NCBI GenBank assembly: GCA_022925895.1
Contig: JAKSYS010000790.1
Span: 1 to 25,317, forward strand
DNA from: Fragilaria crotonensis
Taxonomy: Eukaryota; Bacillariophyta; Fragilariophyceae; Fragilariales; Fragilariaceae
DNA length: 25,317 bases
Reading direction: 5' to 3'
The position numbers and the translations under genes are program-made. This document shows positions 20,056-25,317 of the stretch, in pieces. The first letter of the stretch is position 1; each line of letters opens with the position of its first letter. The notes beneath the pieces are model-generated. The model saw nothing but the letters and a program-made list of their open reading frames with translations, ran no database searches and was not told the DNA's origin.

Positions 20056-22041
20056 ATGGCAGAGGTTCCATCACTGTCCCCTGTCTCTCGTCAGCAAGGA
20101 GGAGTCCCTATGGATAAGGCGTACCTGTTCCGTGATGGTATGGATGAATTCACACCACCTCCAGGAACAAAGGTCAATAAACAATTCAGATCGCAAGTTC
20201 GAGTCTTTTATCATCACCCGCCGTGCTGTTTCAGAGTTTCCACTACACATGTTCAGCTCTTGGTTTCAAGACCTCCGTTGTCCAAGATTATGACTCAGAA
20301 CGAAAGAGAGGACTCCAATGAAATTTGGCAATTCAAGGTAGTTACGTTGTACCCCACACGTGTCCAAACAAACAAAGCTGAGGCGACAAGGTTTAAGTGG
20401 GCGACAGAAGCTGCAAGGCAATTCTACAGCACATCATTCAATTCTACAGAAGCTGATTTGAGCTCTATCGATCGTGCTGTGAATTCTGATCCATCAATAA
20501 TGATTGTGGGACGTCCTCTTGAAAAGAAGATGACCCTTCAAGAAATCTGTCATAGGGTGCCAAGACTCTGTTGTTATTGCATGCATTACTTTGGTGGAAT
20601 TGAGATGAAGTTGGCGTCGTTGGTGCTTTGGCTGTTGATTGCAGAATCTGAATCACGGAAGCCATCCGGTCTTACATCCAGACGGCAAGGGTTGGACGTC
20701 TGATGTTAGTAATGCTCATCAAGCATTCAACTTTTTATTATTGTCTCACCGTGAGCTGTCACAATGTCAGGAGAGCCTACATGGTGTGGACATCTACTTG
20801 CAGTGTCCCCATGACGAGCCAAAGGAATTCTAGCCTGTGGGTTCCGTCAAATCAATCTCCAAGACACAACTGGCATTGAGTTTCTTCCCAAGACAATTGC
20901 CGACACCTTAATGGACGAGACCACAGGTGGATTTGCATGGATTGTACCAGAGTCTGAGGAGCACTGCATTATCCTCTGATGAAACTTTCTTCCGGTTCCC
21001 TTGAACAGTGCTGCTAACAGTGCTGCTGTCGAGGTTGTTGAAAGCAACAGTGATGTGATCAGTGCAACAAGAAATGATGGTTCCCGCGTGCTGTTGTTGA
21101 GTCAGAGGAAGAAAGCAAGATCAATATAGTCGCAAAATCGAGTGGTGGTTCCTCCCTCGTGAGCAGTGATGTTTTGGAGATTGTGCAGAGCAACAATGAG
21201 ACAGTCAGTGCACGGAATGATGGTAGCAACACCAGAAAAACATTTGTATGGTGCCAATACTTCATCAACAATCGATCTCCAAGATGATGTTGCAAGTTAG
21301 CATTGCTGACAAATGCAGATCTGGAAGAGGCATTTACCGGTCTGGACTATTTGAACAACCTTCTTCCACCACCATTTGGTGACCTGGTTCTGCCTGACCA
21401 GTTGCGTGGTTTTGAGAAATGGGATCACAGGAAAGGCTTGATCATAGCAAGTGGTGGGAAAACTGGATGGCCACCCGTGAGCTGCAAATGATGACTTCAC
21501 TCCTCATGAGGGATGGCAGGTATCACACATCAGTTGCAATCCTGTCTTTGACGACATGCAGGTAATTCAAGGTTGCTTTGCACGTCTTCAACGTCATCTA
21601 TCTGCAAAGAAGTACGAAAACGACTTGATGGTAGCCAATGGAGCCGATCATGCAGAATGTCTTGCCCTTGTGAAAAGGTATGGAAGTTCTAAGGAAGAAC
21701 TTTACCAGAAGTATGATGACCAAATGAATCGTGTTGTGAAGGAAGTCCTGTTGTTCTATCCAGGGCTTCTGCAGAAAAGGTTGATTGTGTTTCCTACGAA
21801 TCTCAGCAACGATCATTGGGGGGCAACATTTGTTTTCAATGCTGGAGACGTTGTGGCTGCCACGGATGATGTATCATGCCTCCGGACATGTTTTTTTCGC
21901 TATTGCAGTCTTCATCCCTCCGGCACGAGAAAAATTCCAAACAATGTCGGTGTTGTCTGGTTCCTGAACCTTGCCTTCAGTTACCAGGAGCAAAGGAAAA
22001 ACAGTGCAAATGATAGCAGCACTCCAAACAAGATGAAGTGG
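20056..22041 (+). pseudogene. Transposon-borne Ulp1/C48-type cysteine protease gene, broken and 3'-truncated
   Basis: A likely start is ATG 20056 (AAAATGGC). The first part reads MAEVPSLSPV...EFTPPPGTK and then stretches such as FIITRRAVSEFPLH, DPSIMIVGRPLEKKMT and MHYFGGIEDEVGVV, which lie in different frames, so several 1-nt shifts interrupt it between 20180 and 21300. A Ser/Glu-rich linker follows, then a clean frame from about 21547 (FDDMQVIQ). It contains LIVFPTNLSNDHWGATFVFN, the His-Trp signature of Ulp1/SENP (C48) peptidases. The Asp is uncertain, and the Gln/Cys part of the active site is missing, because the frame runs at about 22040 into antisense transposase sequence. Such proteases cleave SUMO-like modifiers in the cell; in transposons their role is unclear. 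Confidence 0.68.
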
Positions 22042-22913
22042 CTCACCCAAAACATTGCTGCCTTTCAATTTGTGGTAGGGCTTCAGGGGATCATTGATAT
22101 CGATGGCAAGGTTTTCTGCAGTCATAATGCTTGGATTTTGCAGCAAACTTAGCAACTGTGAAGCGAAGTCAAAACAAATCACATCTGATGGAGAGCCATG
22201 ATGTACATCCACTCTTCGTACAAAGGGAAGCAGTCTTTTCCCATTACGAACTGAGTTGATCAGGGCATCAACATTTTTGGCACGCGAGAGTCCACCCACT
22301 GGGTTGTAAGAATAATTATCAGCAGATGCAGAGCGTGCCCACTCAGGACTTGACCAAAGTGTAGTCGGGTGCATTGGCATGGTCCAGGATTTTGAGGAGA
22401 GAAACAGTCCACTTCTGATCGGTAGTATACATGAAGTTTGAACGAAATGATGGGGTTCCACATCTTCATCAAGTGCAGAATTGTACAGGTAAGAATGTTT
22501 GGGTCATCACTTAACATGGACAAATCATCACTTTTGTTGCAGTCCTCGATGTCCTCACAAGAAGTGCTTTCAACTTCCACACCATTGCCAGCCGGAAACT
22601 GCAGAAGGTTGTCTGTGCCATCAAAATCCATGTGGGGATCATTCACCATATGTCGCCTTAAAAGGGCAGGCCTCTTGTTACTTGTGCATGTGATATTCCC
22701 ATCCTCATGAAGACGGCGACGGTGTGAAGCAGAAGCCCCATGTGTTGCTGCATGGTGTGATTTCTTCACAATGAAATTATAACACCCGATGTTTCTATCA
22801 ATATGCTGTGTATATGCTGCTTGATTGGAAAAGGGTTTCTTGTTGAAATTCAGGCAGAAGGGGTTTTGACAGAAGAGCAGGGGTGCCTTTGAGGAAGCAG
22901 ACGAGGACAACAT
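22042..22913 (-). pseudogene. Zinc-finger transposase, 5' part only (Plavaka-like), frameshifted
   Basis: From ATG 22913 the protein starts MLSSSASSK and has a Cys/His cluster, FCQNPFCLNF...YTQHIDRNIGC, spaced like a C2HC finger. An acidic linker follows, then YTTDQKWTVSLLKILDHANAPDY, PVGGLSRAKNVDAL, VICFDFASQLLSLLQNPSIMT and DINDPLKPY. This run resembles the N-terminal half of a large transposase seen repeatedly in diatom genomes (my recollection). Single-base shifts occur near 22501-22503 (GGG, minus CCC), near 22455 and near 22350. After NVLG the frame ends in the reverse complement of the protease gene, so the catalytic 3' half is absent. A GTGAGC at this point could instead be read as a splice donor, but no continuation is visible to the left. 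Confidence 0.65.
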
Positions 22914-23268
22914 TTTGAAGAGAAGGTTTTGAAGAAAGGGTTTTGAAGAGGACGAGTGAAGTGAAAATGAGGTGTTGAAATTGACAGGACACAGATTCAC
23001 TAAACAGAAGTTCGGGAAAGCGTGCATTCAAATTGTACATTTACTTTCGGTACACATTTTGGTGTATGTAAAGAATGAAGGGGGTGTGGTATGAATTCAA
23101 AATTTGAAAACCCTGCATGAATGTAGAACCTACATACCAACTCGGTACTTGGTATGAAATTCAAATGGTGGCAAAAAGACTATCCCACAAACAGGATTTT
23201 CAGTGTTCAAAATTTGGCGCACAATCGGAAAGTTTTTCACACAACAAGGAAGCACCACAAATACAACC

Positions 23269-24757
23269 ATGGCATCAATGGCACACCAAACAGCAGCAGG
23301 CATGACTGCCTTAAAGCCCAGCTCTAGGAAACAAAGGAGAGACTTCAAGAGGCGTGAACGAGTGACCACAGATCCCAATGATCTGATTCAAAGTGACAAA
23401 GGAGGAGGAGGAGGAAGAAGTGCCACGGAAAATGGATGCAAAACTAGGACAGAAGCATGCATACGGAATCCACCATCCCTACCTTCAACTATTAAAGTCG
23501 GGAAATCAAGTGACAGCCAACTAACATCATCGGTTCCAGGGCTAAGCAGCATAGTGGACATGAGCATGACGGAAAATACAGAAGAGAATCAAATCAGTGT
23601 GATCAAGACTTGCATCAAAAACACGTGTTCTCTATTTGGAAGTTCTATCAAAAGACTATCATTCTCATTTCAGTGAAGATGAGAAAACACTTTGTGGCTT
23701 TATCATGAAGCACACAAACATTCGAGGAACCGAAAACTGGTGGCTTGGGATGCGGAGAATAGTTGTAAAACACACACTGATCTTGAACAATGCAATAAAA
23801 ACATGCAAACGAAATTCAAAGGTGAGGAATTGAAGTGAGTGTACTTTGCCAAAGCCGAGCATACTCACACTCACTTGCATTCAACATCAAACACCTTGCA
23901 TCCAGAGGGATTCACTTCCAATTTAGGAACGTATGAACACAGCCTATACAAAGCGAGGAAGAAACCAGTTACCTCCTCAAGAGGGATAATATCTGCTACT
24001 ATGCCCAAATCATAGACACCTATGCCCCATGCATTGTCGGCAGCAGCAAGTGGAATAACACTATCAACATGGAGAACCACTGTGCAACAACTGACAGAAA
24101 AGTATGGAGCAAGAAAATCCTGTCCATAAGTGATGAAGCATTCATTTTGCTGTGCCTGATCAACTATGGGAAGAGGTGGTTCGCGGAATTAGTTAAGACA
24201 GAGAAAATGGTAAGTTTATCCGAATGGTTTGTCACAGAACAAACAACAAGAAACTGACTTGTTTTGTTATCACTTGTTGGAAACAGCGAATTGGTACATG
24301 GACTGATGAGGACAACAACAACCTACCCGTAAGTTACACTATGATACTAAATGAAATGAAAAAACCACATCCTAACTTCTGACCAATCTTTGCAATACCA
24401 TGTTCGCAGCCACCACTTTACACATTCTCCAGGAACAAGGGTGCTCATGATAATGGGGAGGCTGTGGTTGGTCACAGGTGGGAATGAGGAAATACGATGA
24501 ATTATACATGGCCATCAAGAATGATAGAAAGAAATCAACCACCCCAACATTCAACCAGGAACTACTTAAAATGTTTCTGTCCAGAAGGAAAAAGGAGTCT
24601 GGCCGGGGTCAGGAAACAATTTGATGACAAGGGTAAGAAACGCCCACACAAGTGCATTGATGTATTTGACGAGGACTCTGATGAGGAGGATGATAACTAC
24701 TCCAGTCATCTTGCTCCTGAACTTGTCTACAGTGAATTGAAAGTGGAGGCAGTTTAG
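23269..24757 (+). CDS. Multi-exon accessory gene of the transposon (function unknown)
   Basis: It starts at ATG 23269 (ACCATGGC) and is divergent from the transposase. The N-terminus is basic (SSRKQRRDFKRRER), then low in complexity. The middle reads HSRNRKLVAWDAENSC and KFKGEELK, ending at a good donor (GTGAGT at 23835). A later exon carries DTYAPCIVGSSKWNN and SISDEAFILLCLINYGKRW to 24209. Two clear introns follow, 24210-24286 (GTAAGT...ACAG) and 24329-24409 (GTAAGT...GCAG), giving exons RIGTWTDEDNNNLP and PPLYTFSRN. The C-terminus is acidic (DEDSDEEDD). One-base shifts are needed at 23617-23621 (A run), near 23686 (A run), 24480-24482 (GGG) and 24605-24608 (GGGG). The SDEAFxLLxLxNY...RW pattern I recall from diatom transposon proteins. 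It may bind DNA; no enzyme motif is visible. The acceptor in 23836-23990 is not resolved. Confidence 0.6.
24210..24286 (+). other. Intron (77 nt) in the accessory gene
   Basis: Donor AAATG|GTAAGT, acceptor GGAAACAG|CGA. It separates ...KTEKM from RIGTWTDED. Confidence 0.8.
24329..24409 (+). other. Intron (81 nt) in the accessory gene
   Basis: Donor CTACCC|GTAAGT, acceptor TTCGCAG|CCA. It follows a 42-nt exon and keeps the frame (phase 0). Confidence 0.8.
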
Positions 24758-24953
24758 AATAGATCAGACACTTAGTAATGAATAGTAGAATGGTTCATCA
24801 AAGCCACACGAATAGGCACAATTAAAACTAATCTCCAACAAAAGTTAAAATGAGCGACAATAACATCTATTATATGAACAATGTCAGCTCAGAACTACTG
24901 AGGTGATTACTTCATACACACTACACAGCAAACTTCTTCTTTTCGAATATCTA

Positions 24954-25165
24954 ATTCAGGAATTGAAATTCATGATCACAAATGAAGAAGTGGTATAGTT
25001 CATATATTTAGAGTCCAAGAGTTCAGGAATCCCACCCGAGTGTTAGTAAAAATGAGTCAGTGAAATTCAGGAATTGAAATTTTGGAGCTCAGGAATGCAA
25101 AGTATGAGCTCCTATGCAAGAGATGAAAAAGTTCAGGAAACATAAATTTCAGAGTTCAGGAATAC
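24954..25165 (+). repeat. Right subterminal repeats, TTCAGGAAT and variants
   Basis: Copies start near 24954, 25022, 25066, 25131 and 25155, with a CTCAGGAAT variant at about 25089. The motif matches TTCAGGATTCC of the left end. On the plus strand both ends have it in the same direction, so relative to the termini the two ends are opposite. Confidence 0.7.
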
Positions 25166-25293
25166 GAGGAAACCCGCTTCATACACATGATGTACAAGCT
25201 CTTTAGTCCTAAGTTTTTACCTATATTTTAGGTAAAAATTATGAACAAAAAATTCTCATATCAAAGATAATTGTTTTTCATATCCAAGAGCCG

Positions 25294-25317
25294 ACTTGGT
25301 TTTGGCACCCTTAGATG
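25294..25317 (-). repeat. Right terminal inverted repeat, at the window edge
   Basis: It ends ...GGCACCCTTAGATG, the reverse complement of 17885-17908 with one mismatch. It finishes on the last base of the window, so it may extend further. Confidence 0.85.

Larger units (their letters stand above)
17885..25317. mobile_element. 7.4-kb DNA transposon with 24-bp terminal inverted repeats, Ulp1 protease and zinc-finger transposase genes
   Basis: 17885-17908 and 25294-25317 are inverted copies (23 of 24 bases, CATCTAAGGGTGCCAAAAC). Both arms also carry subterminal TTCAGGAWT repeats. Between them lie a Ulp1-type gene (+), a transposase gene (-), an accessory gene (+) and a repeat-rich left arm. 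The window stops exactly at the right terminus, so any target-site duplication cannot be seen and the true outer base is uncertain. Superfamily is not settled: protease-carrying DNA transposons occur in CACTA-, Mutator- and KDZ-type groups, and the transposase reads to me as Plavaka-like, from memory only. Confidence 0.75.

Noticed and set aside
23871-24080. 69-codon minus-strand frame with protein-like composition
   Set aside because: It lies antisense to the accessory gene, whose splice sites and KWNN/SDEAF motifs support the plus strand.

Overview
The window is nuclear DNA of a eukaryotic alga, most likely a diatom or another stramenopile. The evidence is short GT-AG introns (74, 77, 81 and 83 nt are readable), a heat-shock-factor gene of the kind that is abundant in diatoms, genes packed closely on both strands, and transposons of types I associate with diatoms (a Crypton-type tyrosine recombinase, and a Ulp1-bearing element). 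Species assignment is inference; no rRNA or organelle sequence is present to anchor it.

Layout. (1) 82-1406 is a non-autonomous hAT-like element with a perfect 8-bp target-site duplication. (2) 1415-3616 is gene-poor. (3) 3617-12090 is the host gene island: an HSF-type transcription factor (+), a secreted protein with five 19-residue tandem repeats (+), a large nuclear-type protein joining a ZFC3H1-like zinc finger to C-terminal leucine-rich repeats (-, one intron), and a membrane-anchored SAM methyltransferase (-, one intron). The second and third of these converge with only 153 bp between their stop codons. (4) 12091-15172 is gene-poor, with inverted-repeat structures. (5) 15173-17596 encodes a Crypton-like tyrosine recombinase (-), open except for two compensating 1-nt shifts. 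(6) 17885-25317 is a roughly 7.4-kb element bounded by 24-bp inverted repeats (23/24 identical). It carries a Ulp1/C48-type protease gene (+), a zinc-finger transposase gene (-), an accessory gene (+) and a repeat-rich left arm.

Main points. In the last element the protease and transposase genes converge and both lose their 3' ends at the same point (about 22036-22047), the signature of one internal deletion. Many reading-frame breaks in the transposons, and one in a host gene, fall in runs of three to five identical bases. This could be residual homopolymer error in the assembly or slippage decay, while the 2.8-kb exon of the zinc-finger/LRR gene is intact. The host genes have no visible common pathway; the last two share only orientation. 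Family assignments come from reading translated sequence and memory of family motifs, not from a search.
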